Positions 1 to 6,302 of a DNA stretch of 12,571 nucleotides are shown piece by piece. Origin of the DNA: an uncultured Ignavibacteria bacterium (lineage in GTDB: Bacteria; Bacteroidota; Ignavibacteria; SZUA-365); assembly GCA_913060595.1 (NCBI GenBank), contig CAJXSA010000075.1, positions 1-12,571 on the forward strand, read 5' to 3'. The number at the start of each line of letters is the position of its first letter. Positions within the stretch are counted from its first letter, which is position 1. The translations under genes and the position numbers were made by a program. The notes under the pieces were generated by a model. The model worked only from the letters and a program-made list of their open reading frames with translations. It did not search any database and was not told where the DNA came from.

Positions 1-379
1 GGTCGAGGTTGACCGATGCGAGCGGCAGGTCGTGCGGCACCTTCACGAGCCAGAGGTCGCGCACGTGCCCGATGTGATCGAAATCGATACTGCGCGCGCG
101 CACCCATTCCGGCTGCAAACCGTAATCGTCGAGCACCTTGCGCACGTCGTCTTCAAGGCTTTCGACGGACTGCAGGTCGCGCTGCGTCTGCATGCGCTCG
201 ATGTTGGGCTGCACGAGCGTGACGTAGCGGTCTGCGACGAAAAGCACGATGATCAGAACGACGAGGAAGCCGGCGATCCACATGCGCCAGCGCACCCCGT
301 GATCTTCCTCGTCCCTGCCGTCGAGGGAATAGGAAAAGTGTTCTTCCGTATACGATCGGTCCCTGTCTTTTCGGCTCAT
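1..379 (-). CDS. Membrane-anchored protein, 3' end cut by window edge
   Basis: I do not recognise this gene with confidence. The frame is open for 126 codons from the ATG at 379 down to the left edge, so the C-terminal part is missing. The visible protein has a very charged cytoplasmic N-terminus (about residues 1-32, rich in D, E, R and K), one hydrophobic segment at about 33-49, then a soluble region with a heptad-like helical stretch (about 58-85). A W-V-K-VP-DLPL motif follows near 110-120. Its ATG overlaps the stop of the enoyl-CoA hydratase gene as ATGA, with AAGGGG just upstream, so translation is probably coupled. The topology resembles small bitopic envelope proteins (FtsL/DivIC-like). 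The tail motif also recalls the region before divergent polysaccharide deacetylase domains in related phyla, but that is a guess. It is certainly coding; its function is unknown. Confidence 0.75.
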   Translation of the reverse strand, partial: MSRKDRDRSYTEEHFSYSLDGRDEEDHGVRWRMWIAGFLVVLIIVLFVADRYVTLVQPNIERMQTQRDLQSVESLEDDVRKVLDDYGLQPEWVRARSIDFDHIGHVRDLWLVKVPHDLPLASVNLD

Positions 380-1158
380 GACCCCTTGAATTCCGGCTTC
401 CGCTTTTCAAGAAAGGCCGATGTGCCTTCCCGGAAATCATCCGTGCCGCAGGAAAGCCCGAACAGCGCCGCCTCGGTGGCGAGTCCTTCGCGCAGTCCCA
501 TCTGCGGGACACAGCGCAGTGCTTCGAGTGAAAGGCGCACGGCGACCTGACCCTTGCCGGCGATTTTGGCGGCCATTTCCTTTGCCATGGACAGGGCCTC
601 GCCTGCTGGCGCGGTTTTGTTCGCCAGTCCGATGCGGTGTGCTTCTGCGGCGTCGACCATGTCGCCTGTCAGTATCAGTTCTGTGGCGCGTCCCTGCCCC
701 ACGATGCGGGCAAGACGCTGCGTGCCGCCGTAACCGGGAATGACACCCAGGTTCACTTCGGGCTGCCCGAACTTCGCATTTTCCGCGGCGATGCGGATGT
801 GGCAGGCGAGGGAAAGCTCACAGCCGCCACCCAGCGCAAAACCGTTCACCGCGGCGATCACCGGCTTGGCGGAGTTTTCGACGGTGGAAAACACCTCCTG
901 CCCGTACAGCGCGAACTGCTGTCCGCGGACGGCATCCTGGCTGGAAAGCTCCTTGATATCGGCGCCGGCGACGAAGGCCTTCTCCCCGGCCCCGGTGATG
1001 ATGATGACGTCCACCGCGTCGCTGCTGTTGGCGTTGAGCACGGCCTGCTTGAGCTCTGTCAGCGTCTCGTGGTTGAGCGCGTTGAGCTTGTCGGGACGGT
1101 TGATCGTGATGACCGCGATGCGCTGGTCTTCGGTGTAGAGCAGGGTATTGAAATTCAT
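376..1158 (-). CDS. Enoyl-CoA hydratase (crotonase family)
   Basis: This 260-aa crotonase-family protein is likely to hydrate trans-2-enoyl-CoA to 3-hydroxyacyl-CoA in beta-oxidation or an amino-acid catabolic route in the cytoplasm. Visible hallmarks are the N-terminal ITINRPDKLNALN strand, the oxyanion-hole segment AFVAGADIKEL (about 61-71), and NGFALGGGCELSLACH (105-120) followed by FGQPEVNLGVIPGYGGTQRL. Both catalytic glutamates of mitochondrial enoyl-CoA hydratase (Glu144 and Glu164) have counterparts at Glu114 and Glu134, so this is a real hydratase rather than an isomerase-only member. The length is normal. The frame is open upstream of 1158, but the ATG at 1158 is chosen because GAGGAT lies 7 nt upstream and homology begins there. 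A 94-bp gap separates it from the upstream barrel gene. Its TGA overlaps the next ATG. Substrate chain length (crotonyl-CoA or longer) cannot be read from the sequence. Confidence 0.95.
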   Translation of the reverse strand: MNFNTLLYTEDQRIAVITINRPDKLNALNHETLTELKQAVLNANSSDAVDVIIITGAGEKAFVAGADIKELSSQDAVRGQQFALYGQEVFSTVENSAKPVIAAVNGFALGGGCELSLACHIRIAAENAKFGQPEVNLGVIPGYGGTQRLARIVGQGRATELILTGDMVDAAEAHRIGLANKTAPAGEALSMAKEMAAKIAGKGQVAVRLSLEALRCVPQMGLREGLATEAALFGLSCGTDDFREGTSAFLEKRKPEFKGS

Positions 1159-1165
1159 TGCGTCA

Positions 1166-1171
1166 ATCCTC
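1166..1171 (-). promoter_or_regulatory. Ribosome binding site of enoyl-CoA hydratase gene
   Basis: Read on the minus strand, GAGGAT sits 7 nt before the ATG at 1158. It settles the start against the longer open frame that runs upstream to 1347. Confidence 0.65.
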
Positions 1172-1252
1172 GTACTGGTGATGCGTCCGCTCCTCTCCGG
1201 ACCTGCGCAGACTGCGCGCGACCGCCCGGTGTGAACGGAAAGATACGAGGGC

Positions 1253-2128
1253 TCACGGTTGAAATCCAATGCCGACGGTGTGCGTCCATCCCAGGTCCGG
1301 ATGCACGGCGACGGCATACCCGATATCCCAGCATCCGGCGCGCACACCGAAGCCGCCCGCCCCCTCGCCGGGCGCGGTGCCCACGCCCGCGCGCAGGAAG
1401 AAACAGTGCTCGAAAACGTACTCGACGCCCAGCCGGACCATCAGTGCGTGCCGGCTTTCCTTTTCGAGATCCGCCGCGATGCGCAGCGCCCCTGCATCCC
1501 AGCCCATACCCATACGCAGCCGCACCGGCATGCGCTCGTCCTCGGCGAAGGGCAGCTGCAGCACGTTCTCTGCAACCGCGGCACAGCACAGTCCCGGAGC
1601 GAACTCCAGCAGCGCCCCGATATCCATTCCCCAGGCCGCGCCGCCGCCGTACCGCGCCATCGATACATGCTGCATGGCCGCTGCTGCGCCGAGGAGGAGA
1701 CGCGGGGCGACCTGTCCGGCCGCCGCCGCTTCCGTGCGCAGCTCATGGTAGGCGTCGAAGCCGCTGTGCTGCACCGACAGCCGGGCGGTCACGGCGCCGA
1801 ACGGCTGCGCCCACGCCGCGGATGCGTCGCCGAGTTCTGTGAGTCCGAAACGCGACGGTGTCCATTGCAGCACCGCGCCGGCGGAGGGTACTGTCGCGAG
1901 AAGCGCGGGATTGAGCAGATGGCCGCCATGCAGCGCTATCCCTGTTCCCGCCATGGCGGCGGACCGCGGCGCGTGCGGACGCAGGTCACCGCCCGCCCGC
2001 AGCGTTCCGCACATTCCCGGGAAAATGATCACGGCAGCGACAAGCCACGCGACCGGCTGTCGTCCCGTTTTCCGTGCCTTGCCGACCCGTCCCCTTTTTT
2101 CTATCTTTCGTGCTGAATGCTTGTCCAC
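1253..2128 (-). CDS. PorV/PorQ-like outer-membrane beta-barrel protein
   Basis: The predicted protein is about 291 aa. A basic N-terminus is followed by a hydrophobic stretch (AWLVAAVIIF) and a plausible signal-peptidase site TLRA|GG, so it is exported. The mature part starts with R-SAAMAGTGIAL and then LNPALL. This is the pattern of PorV/PorQ/UPF0164 barrels (small residues around M-G, then NPA). It continues as alternating short beta segments rich in G, A and aromatics (for example FFLRAGVGT, GFGVRAGCW) and ends with VGIGFQP, an aromatic-containing barrel-like terminus. In the family such proteins serve type IX secretion or form outer-membrane channels. The close divergent position to porD suits that. 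It is shorter than typical PorV or PorQ, so the exact subgroup is open. The start is uncertain: no ATG gives a full signal peptide except far upstream, antisense to porD. I chose the GTG at 2128, which keeps a basic n-region. Confidence in coding is fair; confidence in the start is low. Confidence 0.65.
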   Translation of the reverse strand: MDKHSARKIEKRGRVGKARKTGRQPVAWLVAAVIIFPGMCGTLRAGGDLRPHAPRSAAMAGTGIALHGGHLLNPALLATVPSAGAVLQWTPSRFGLTELGDASAAWAQPFGAVTARLSVQHSGFDAYHELRTEAAAAGQVAPRLLLGAAAAMQHVSMARYGGGAAWGMDIGALLEFAPGLCCAAVAENVLQLPFAEDERMPVRLRMGMGWDAGALRIAADLEKESRHALMVRLGVEYVFEHCFFLRAGVGTAPGEGAGGFGVRAGCWDIGYAVAVHPDLGWTHTVGIGFQP

Positions 2129-2146
2129 CTCAAAACGACGCCGCTC

Positions 2147-3049
2147 ATGCGCTTTCTTCTTATCGCTGCTTTCATCTTCGCTGCCGCCGGCACTCCCCTG
2201 CGCGCGCAGGAAATCCTGCTGACCACCGAGGTCACCATGGACATTCTCACCCCGGCGCAGAAAACCTACCTTGCCGAGTTCGAGCAGAAGGTGAACGATT
2301 ACGTGAACAATCATCGGTGGACGGACGTCGAGTTCTACGGGGACCAGATTCCCGTGCGCATGAGCATCAACTTCCTCTCCGGAACCGATGGCGGTGAATT
2401 CACCGCGCAGGTGGTGGTCGACGGGCAGCGCCGCATCTGGAAAGACGGCCGTCCCACGCAGCTGACGTCGCTGATGTTCCGCATCATGGACACGAAGTGG
2501 TCGTTCAGCTATCTGCAGGGACAGCCCATCGTGCACGACGAGTACCAGTACAATGACATCGCCAGTTTCCTCGACTTCTACATGCTCCTGGCGCTCGGCA
2601 TGGACTTCGACAGTTACGAGCCGCTCGCCGGTTCGCCCTACTATCAGAAGGCGCTCACCATCGCCCAGCGATCGCAGAGCACGCGCAACGCCGCCGAGTG
2701 GCAGGGTCAGTCCAATCAGTACAGCCGCATGAACTTCCTCTCCGAGCTGATGAACGCCCAGTACGAGCGCTTCCGCGAAGGACTGTACTGGTACTACTAC
2801 GAAGGACTCGATTTCCTCGAAACCGAACCGGAATTCGCGCGCCGCGCCGTGGCCAAGGCCCTCGAAGGCATTGCGGAAATTCTCGCGCGCACGGGTTCGC
2901 GCTCCCTCCTGCTCACGATGTGGCTGGAAGCGAAAAGCAGTGAGTTCTGCAAACTTCTCGAAGGCTACAAGGACCGCCCCAAAATCATGAAGCTCATGAT
3001 ACAGGTGGATCCTGCACGCCAGCAGGTGTACCAGAAATGTGCGTTCTGA
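2147..3049 (+). CDS. porD: Type IX secretion system protein PorD (DUF4835 family)
   Basis: This is a 300-aa exported protein of the DUF4835/PorD family, which is needed for or associated with type IX secretion in Bacteroidota and relatives. The signal peptide is MRFLLIAAFIFAAAGTPLRA with cleavage before QE. The mature protein then shows family landmarks in order: WTDVEF (about 51-56), IPVRMSINFL, a strand with VVDGQRRIWKDG, W-FSY, the helical core ASFLDFYMLLALGMDFDSY, SPYYQKAL, then RMNFLSELMN and RFREGLYWYYYEGLDFL. A long alpha-helical C-terminal part ends DPARQQVY. The length equals the family norm. The ATG at 2147 is preferred because the signal peptide begins directly there; an upstream in-frame ATG at 2117 would add ten residues. 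There is no clear Shine-Dalgarno for either. It is transcribed alone, divergent from the barrel gene, and ends in an intrinsic terminator. The coaBC and recN neighbours common in Bacteroidota are absent. Confidence 0.88.
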   Translation: MRFLLIAAFIFAAAGTPLRAQEILLTTEVTMDILTPAQKTYLAEFEQKVNDYVNNHRWTDVEFYGDQIPVRMSINFLSGTDGGEFTAQVVVDGQRRIWKDGRPTQLTSLMFRIMDTKWSFSYLQGQPIVHDEYQYNDIASFLDFYMLLALGMDFDSYEPLAGSPYYQKALTIAQRSQSTRNAAEWQGQSNQYSRMNFLSELMNAQYERFREGLYWYYYEGLDFLETEPEFARRAVAKALEGIAEILARTGSRSLLLTMWLEAKSSEFCKLLEGYKDRPKIMKLMIQVDPARQQVYQKCAF

Positions 3050-3095
3050 CATCGGTTTTCTCCCTATCGATGTTGTTCTCCCAGTGATGTATGTG

Positions 3096-3124
3096 ACGCG
3101 GCCGCTTTCCCGGCCGCGTTTTTC
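3096..3124 (+). terminator. Intrinsic terminator after porD
   Basis: A perfect 9-bp stem ACGCGGCCG/CGGCCGCGT (3096-3104 and 3111-3119) encloses a 6-nt loop and is followed directly by a T-run. It lies 46 bp after the porD stop. The opposite strand has no T-tract, so it serves the plus strand and protects the convergent asparaginase unit. The rest of 3050-3169 holds nothing else I recognise. Confidence 0.9.
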
Positions 3125-3169
3125 TTTTCCCCGACCCGCGATCAATCACATGCGCGGGGTTCCGCCGTA

Positions 3170-4147
3170 TCAGCTCCCTTCGAACATGCTGCGGATGTGC
3201 TCCCTGTCGGTGCTGCGAGCCAGCGCGAGCATGAGCTTGATGCGCGCCTTCTGTCCGTTGAGGTAGCGGGCGAAAATCACTCCCTCGCGATGCAGATTGC
3301 GTCCCGCACCGTAGTACCCGTAGACCTCGTCCGTGCTTCCGCGGGGACAGCGGGACACCAGCACGACCGGAACGCCTGCCTTGAGCAGTGCGAGAATGCC
3401 GTCATAGGCCCCGGGGGGAACATTGCCCGTGCCCATGGCTTCAACCACCACGCCGCGCGCCCCCTGCGCCAGACTGCCCCGAAACGGCTGATCATCCATG
3501 CCTGCATAGCATTTCAGCAGATGCACGGGTTCGACCGGCTCAAGCAGACCGAGATGGTCGTGGATGAAGGGACGCCGCAGGTACACCGGGCGCCCTTCGA
3601 AAATGCGTCCCACCGGACCGAAGTCGAAACTCATGAAGGTGTCGCGCTGCAGCGTATGCGTTTTGGTCACTTCGCTGGCGGCATTGATTTCCCCGCTCAG
3701 GCAGGTCAGCACGCCCAGACCGCGGAACTGTCCCGACAACACGGTCAGCACCGCATCGCGAATATTCGCCGGCCCGTCCCAGTCCGGATCCTCCGAGTGA
3801 TGCATGGCGCCGATGAGAATCACGGGCTTGTCCGTTTCCAGCGCGAGGTCCAGGTAGTAAGCCGTTTCCTCGAGTGTGTCGGTTCCGTGGGTGATGATCA
3901 CGCCGAGCACGTCCTCCCGTGCCGCTTCTTCCGCCGCTATCTGCGCGATGTCGCGCATCATGCGCGGTGTGACATGGGGACCGGGATACTTGCCGAACTC
4001 CCGGTAGCGGATGTCCGCCAGTTCGGAGATGCCTTCGAGCCGGGAAAGGATCTGATCGCCCGACAGCGAGGGCACGGCGCCGCCCGTTTCCGGATCCAGC
4101 GTCATCGAGATGGTCCCGCCCGTGAATATCATTGAAACGCGTTTCAT
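3170..4147 (-). CDS. L-asparaginase (asparaginase/glutaminase superfamily)
   Basis: This 325-aa enzyme should hydrolyse L-asparagine to aspartate and ammonia. No signal peptide is visible, so it is probably cytoplasmic. The nucleophile loop FTGGTISM carries Thr9, the second active-site loop ITHGTDTLEETAYYL carries Thr89 and Asp90, and the C-terminal domain holds VVVEAMGTGNVPP and VLVSRCPRG. The length is that of the family. By eye, the Lys of the Thr-Asp-Lys triad in E. coli AnsB (Lys162) falls at Gly139/Gln140 here. The substrate loop reads GPHVTP rather than the AnsB GSQD type. Together with the GGAVPSL segment, this points to a divergent bacterial asparaginase clade rather than to AnsA or AnsB proper. 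The ATG at 4147 has AAGGAG 6 nt upstream and overlaps the stop of the upstream membrane-protein gene (ATGA). The longer open frame to 4516 is rejected for that reason. Confidence 0.93.
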   Translation of the reverse strand: MKRVSMIFTGGTISMTLDPETGGAVPSLSGDQILSRLEGISELADIRYREFGKYPGPHVTPRMMRDIAQIAAEEAAREDVLGVIITHGTDTLEETAYYLDLALETDKPVILIGAMHHSEDPDWDGPANIRDAVLTVLSGQFRGLGVLTCLSGEINAASEVTKTHTLQRDTFMSFDFGPVGRIFEGRPVYLRRPFIHDHLGLLEPVEPVHLLKCYAGMDDQPFRGSLAQGARGVVVEAMGTGNVPPGAYDGILALLKAGVPVVLVSRCPRGSTDEVYGYYGAGRNLHREGVIFARYLNGQKARIKLMLALARSTDREHIRSMFEGS

Positions 4148-4593
4148 CGTCTGCTCCTTGCAATGCGTGATGCGTGCGCCATCGGTGCGGTGATGCGCAG
4201 GTATGCGAAAATGGGAAGCGGCCAGGCGCGGCTGAACACCCGCATCGACACGGTGCCGGCCTCCCCCGTTGCGCGTAGTGTCCATTGCACGCTGTCTGCG
4301 TCGGCGCGGAGTGTCACCAGTCCGTGGCCCTCCGTGATCTGCACCCGGCAGGGAACCGCAGAGTTCGGGATGACTCCGCCGAGCCGGTTGATGCCCTGCA
4401 ACCGCAGCACCGCCTCTTCTCCCCCGGCAGCATACAGCTCTGGCGGTGTGATTTCCGCATCGTACCGGACGCTCGTCAGCACCGAGGTCCAGATGAACAT
4501 GCCCGCCGCGACGCACAGCAGAACAAGGGCGAGCAGCAGCGTGGGCCGCAGCGTCCGCCAGAGCGATGTGCGTGTGATGTCCTGTCCCGGCAT
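4144..4593 (-). CDS. Hypothetical bitopic membrane protein upstream of asparaginase
   Basis: I do not recognise this 149-aa protein. It has a short cytoplasmic N-terminus with R-T-L-R basic residues, one hydrophobic helix at about 18-35 (LLLALVLLCVAAGMFIW), and an extracytoplasmic part of about 110 residues. That part alternates short beta-like segments (VLRLQGINRLGGVIPN, CRVQITEGHGLVTLRA, WTLRATGEAGTVSMRVF), which suggests a single Ig-like or bacterial beta-sandwich domain. It ends in a basic tail, RIARSRR. The ATG at 4593 is the one directly before the membrane anchor; a longer frame to 4698 would run into the divergent promoter region. Its TGA overlaps the asparaginase ATG, so the two are one transcription and translation unit. 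A physical or functional link with the asparaginase is an inference from coupling alone. Confidence 0.72.
   Translation of the reverse strand: MPGQDITRTSLWRTLRPTLLLALVLLCVAAGMFIWTSVLTSVRYDAEITPPELYAAGGEEAVLRLQGINRLGGVIPNSAVPCRVQITEGHGLVTLRADADSVQWTLRATGEAGTVSMRVFSRAWPLPIFAYLRITAPMAHASRIARSRR
4154..4159 (-). promoter_or_regulatory. Ribosome binding site of asparaginase gene
   Basis: AAGGAG on the minus strand lies 6 nt before the ATG at 4147 and inside the last codons of the upstream gene. It fixes the asparaginase start and supports coupled translation of the pair. Confidence 0.8.
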
Positions 4594-4709
4594 GATGTCC
4601 TGTCGATGTTCGTGTACCCGAAAGTCGGGGCCGTTAAACCGCAGCGCTACCCTCGATGTCCAAGAAGCGAAACTACAGTGGACACTACCAACGCGCAAGG
4701 AAAAACGCC
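4594..4709. promoter_or_regulatory. Divergent intergenic region, presumed promoters
   Basis: This 116-bp gap separates two genes pointing away from each other, so both promoters must lie here or within the gene starts. I see no convincing -35/-10 pair and no Bacteroidota-type TAnnTTTG box. A loose inverted repeat GTCCA (4658-4662) and TGGAC (4679-4683) is the only dyad noticed and may be chance. AAGGAA at 4697-4702 is the ribosome binding site of the plus-strand gene. Confidence 0.45.
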
Positions 4710-5198
4710 ATGAAAAAAATCATCCTCTCCCTCCTCTTCATTGTTCTCTTCGCCGGCCCGCTTTTCGCCCAGCCCGGCGAGCGTCCCCGACATCTGAAGC
4801 GTGAACAGATCGAGAAACTGAATCTCAGCGATCAGCAGCAGGAAACGCTGCGCGCCCTGCGCAGCACCACGCAGAAGGAAATGATCGATCTTCGCGCCGA
4901 AATGCGGAAAATGCGCGTGGATCTGGCCGAGATGCGGCGCAGTGAGAATCCGGACCGCACGAAATTCGAGACGCTCACCCGCGGCATCGCGGATCTTCGC
5001 GTCCGGCAGTCGCTGCTCCGCTTCGATGCGCATCAGAAGATGATGAATGAGCTCACCCCCGAGCAGCAGGAAGCGTTCAAAGAAATTCAGCAGGACATGA
5101 AGCGGAAGTTTCGCGACGGACGCGCTGCGCGCCGCCAGGGCCCACCGCGCTCAGATCGTGGCGAATGTGACGGACGCGGTCCCGGTCCCCGAAACTGA
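4710..5198 (+). CDS. Spy/CpxP-family-like exported protein
   Basis: This 162-aa protein has a clear signal peptide, MKKIILSLLFIVLFAGPLFA, with cleavage before QP. The mature part is an almost purely alpha-helical, highly charged domain with two LTxxQ-type repeats: LNLSDQQQETL (about 37-47) and ELTPEQQEAF (about 114-123). This is the signature of the Spy/CpxP/ZraP superfamily. Known members are periplasmic chaperones or stress and metal sensors that form antiparallel helical dimers. The region between (about 55-110) is rich in E, R, M and K and compatible with the long helices. The tail is rich in R, G and P and has one Cys (Cys153). AAGGA lies 8 nt before the ATG at 4710, which decides against the ATG at 4656. 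It is a single-gene unit. Metal binding cannot be claimed: there are few His or Cys residues. Confidence 0.82.
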   Translation: MKKIILSLLFIVLFAGPLFAQPGERPRHLKREQIEKLNLSDQQQETLRALRSTTQKEMIDLRAEMRKMRVDLAEMRRSENPDRTKFETLTRGIADLRVRQSLLRFDAHQKMMNELTPEQQEAFKEIQQDMKRKFRDGRAARRQGPPRSDRGECDGRGPGPRN

Positions 5199-5248
5199 CC
5201 TCGATTGACACTGTGGCACCCTGCGAGCCTCCATCCCAACGGTGCCTG

Positions 5249-5281
5249 CGCCCCTGCCGCTCACGCGGCGGGGGCGTTCTC
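5249..5281. terminator. Hairpin terminator between convergent genes
   Basis: A 12-bp stem (5249-5260 pairing with 5265-5276, one G-U) closes a TCAC loop and is followed on the plus strand by TTCTCATT. It lies 50 bp after the Spy-like gene and abuts the stop of the convergent phosphoesterase gene. The T-tract is weak on the plus strand and missing on the minus strand, so it is a good terminator for the former and at best a processing or boundary hairpin for the latter. Confidence 0.7.
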
Positions 5282-6302
5282 ATTCCCCGCCTGAGACGTC
5301 GCGCAGCGCGCGGCAGAACACCTCTGCGATCTGTCCGCGCAGCGCCTCCACCTCGCCGCCTTCGACGCGTGCGCCGGCAGCGAGCCTGTGCCCCCCGCCT
5401 CCGAACAGTCCTGCCAGCTCATCGACACGAACCCTGCCGCTGGAGCGGAAGCTGATTTTGCATCCCCCGTCGATTTCTGTGATCAGGGCAGTCAGTTCGA
5501 CGTCGCGAATCGAAAGCCCGTAGTTGACCATGTTTTCGACGTCGTCGAGGTTCGTGCGCGTCTCCGCGAGCATGCGACGCGTCACGTGGAAAATGGTGGC
5601 GCGGCCCGCACAGTGCAGTTCGATGCCCGCCAGCACGCGGCCGAGAAGCTGCGTGCGGCCAACGGGATATTCGTCGTAGATGCGGCGGTACACCGCGGTG
5701 GGATCGACGCCGGCCTCGAGCAGACGTGCCGTGATGCGGTGCACACGCGGTGTCGTGCGGTCGAATCGAAAGGACCCCGTGTCTGTCATGATCCCCACGT
5801 ACAGTCCCAGCGCGATCTCGCGGGTCAGTTCCCCGCCCGCATCCTCTATGAGATCATGCACGATCTCAGCGGTGGACGATGCGTCGGTCACGGACAGGTA
5901 GCCGTCCGCGAATGGCCGCGGCAGCTGATGATGATCGATGACGAGACGGCGCGCTGCGCTTGCGCACATCGCCTGTTCCATTGCACCGACGCGGGCCGAC
6001 TGATTGAAATCCAGCGCCACGACGCAGTCCGCCTCCCCGAGCACCGCCGTGTGCCGCGTGGGATCCCAGGTTTCGAATTCCCCTTCTTCATCGAGAAGCG
6101 TAAGGTTGTCCGGCACGGGATCGCAGTTGATGACACGGCAGTCGGCGCCCCTGTCACGCAAAAAACGCAGCAGTGCGCTTTCGCTGCCGAGGGCGTCTCC
6201 GTCGGGATTCATATGTGTCGTCAGCACCACACGCGATGCGCCCAGAAGCATGTCCCGCATTTCACGCAGTGAATACAAGCGCAGGGTATCGTGATCGCTC
6301 AT
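5280..6302 (-). CDS. DHH-family phosphoesterase, NrnA-like nano-RNase/pAp phosphatase
   Basis: This 340-aa DHH/DHHA1 protein likely degrades 2-5-nt RNA fragments, and possibly pAp or cyclic dinucleotide products, as NrnA does. All metal-binding motifs are visible: TTHMNPDGDALGS (His30, Asp34, Asp36), ALDFNQSARVG (Asp98), VIDHHQ (Asp123-His124-His125) and MTDTGSFRF (Asp174). The C-terminal DHHA1 domain carries GGGGHRLAAGA (301-311), which binds the substrate 5' region. The length equals B. subtilis NrnA-type enzymes. The ATG at 6302 overlaps the stop of the ABC transporter gene (ATGA), with GAGGGAA a few bases upstream. It is the last gene of the HAD-ABC-NrnA unit. The assignment to NrnA rather than another DHH phosphodiesterase rests on length and motif spacing. 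Confidence 0.92.
   Translation of the reverse strand: MSDHDTLRLYSLREMRDMLLGASRVVLTTHMNPDGDALGSESALLRFLRDRGADCRVINCDPVPDNLTLLDEEGEFETWDPTRHTAVLGEADCVVALDFNQSARVGAMEQAMCASAARRLVIDHHQLPRPFADGYLSVTDASSTAEIVHDLIEDAGGELTREIALGLYVGIMTDTGSFRFDRTTPRVHRITARLLEAGVDPTAVYRRIYDEYPVGRTQLLGRVLAGIELHCAGRATIFHVTRRMLAETRTNLDDVENMVNYGLSIRDVELTALITEIDGGCKISFRSSGRVRVDELAGLFGGGGHRLAAGARVEGGEVEALRGQIAEVFCRALRDVSGGE

Noticed and set aside
637..1842. Long plus-strand frame opposite ech and the barrel gene
   Set aside because: Its translation is low-complexity R/P/A-rich sequence and lies antisense to a clear enoyl-CoA hydratase; it is a shadow frame.
2102..2109. TATCTTTC as a Bacteroidota-type -7 promoter box for porD
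   Set aside because: It lacks the final G of TAnnTTTG and no TTTG -33 element sits at the right distance, so it is not listed as a feature.
2129..3145. Minus-strand frame open upstream of the barrel gene across the whole porD region
   Set aside because: It is antisense to porD, whose protein matches a known family throughout. The antisense translation has no recognisable domain and is a product of high GC and codon bias.
4658..4683. GTCCA/TGGAC dyad as an operator for the Spy-like gene
   Set aside because: The arms are only 5 bp with a 16-bp spacer and no second copy, so chance is the simpler explanation.
4656..4709. Upstream ATG at 4656 as the start of the Spy-like gene
   Set aside because: It would put 18 polar residues before a perfect signal peptide, while AAGGA is correctly spaced only for the ATG at 4710.
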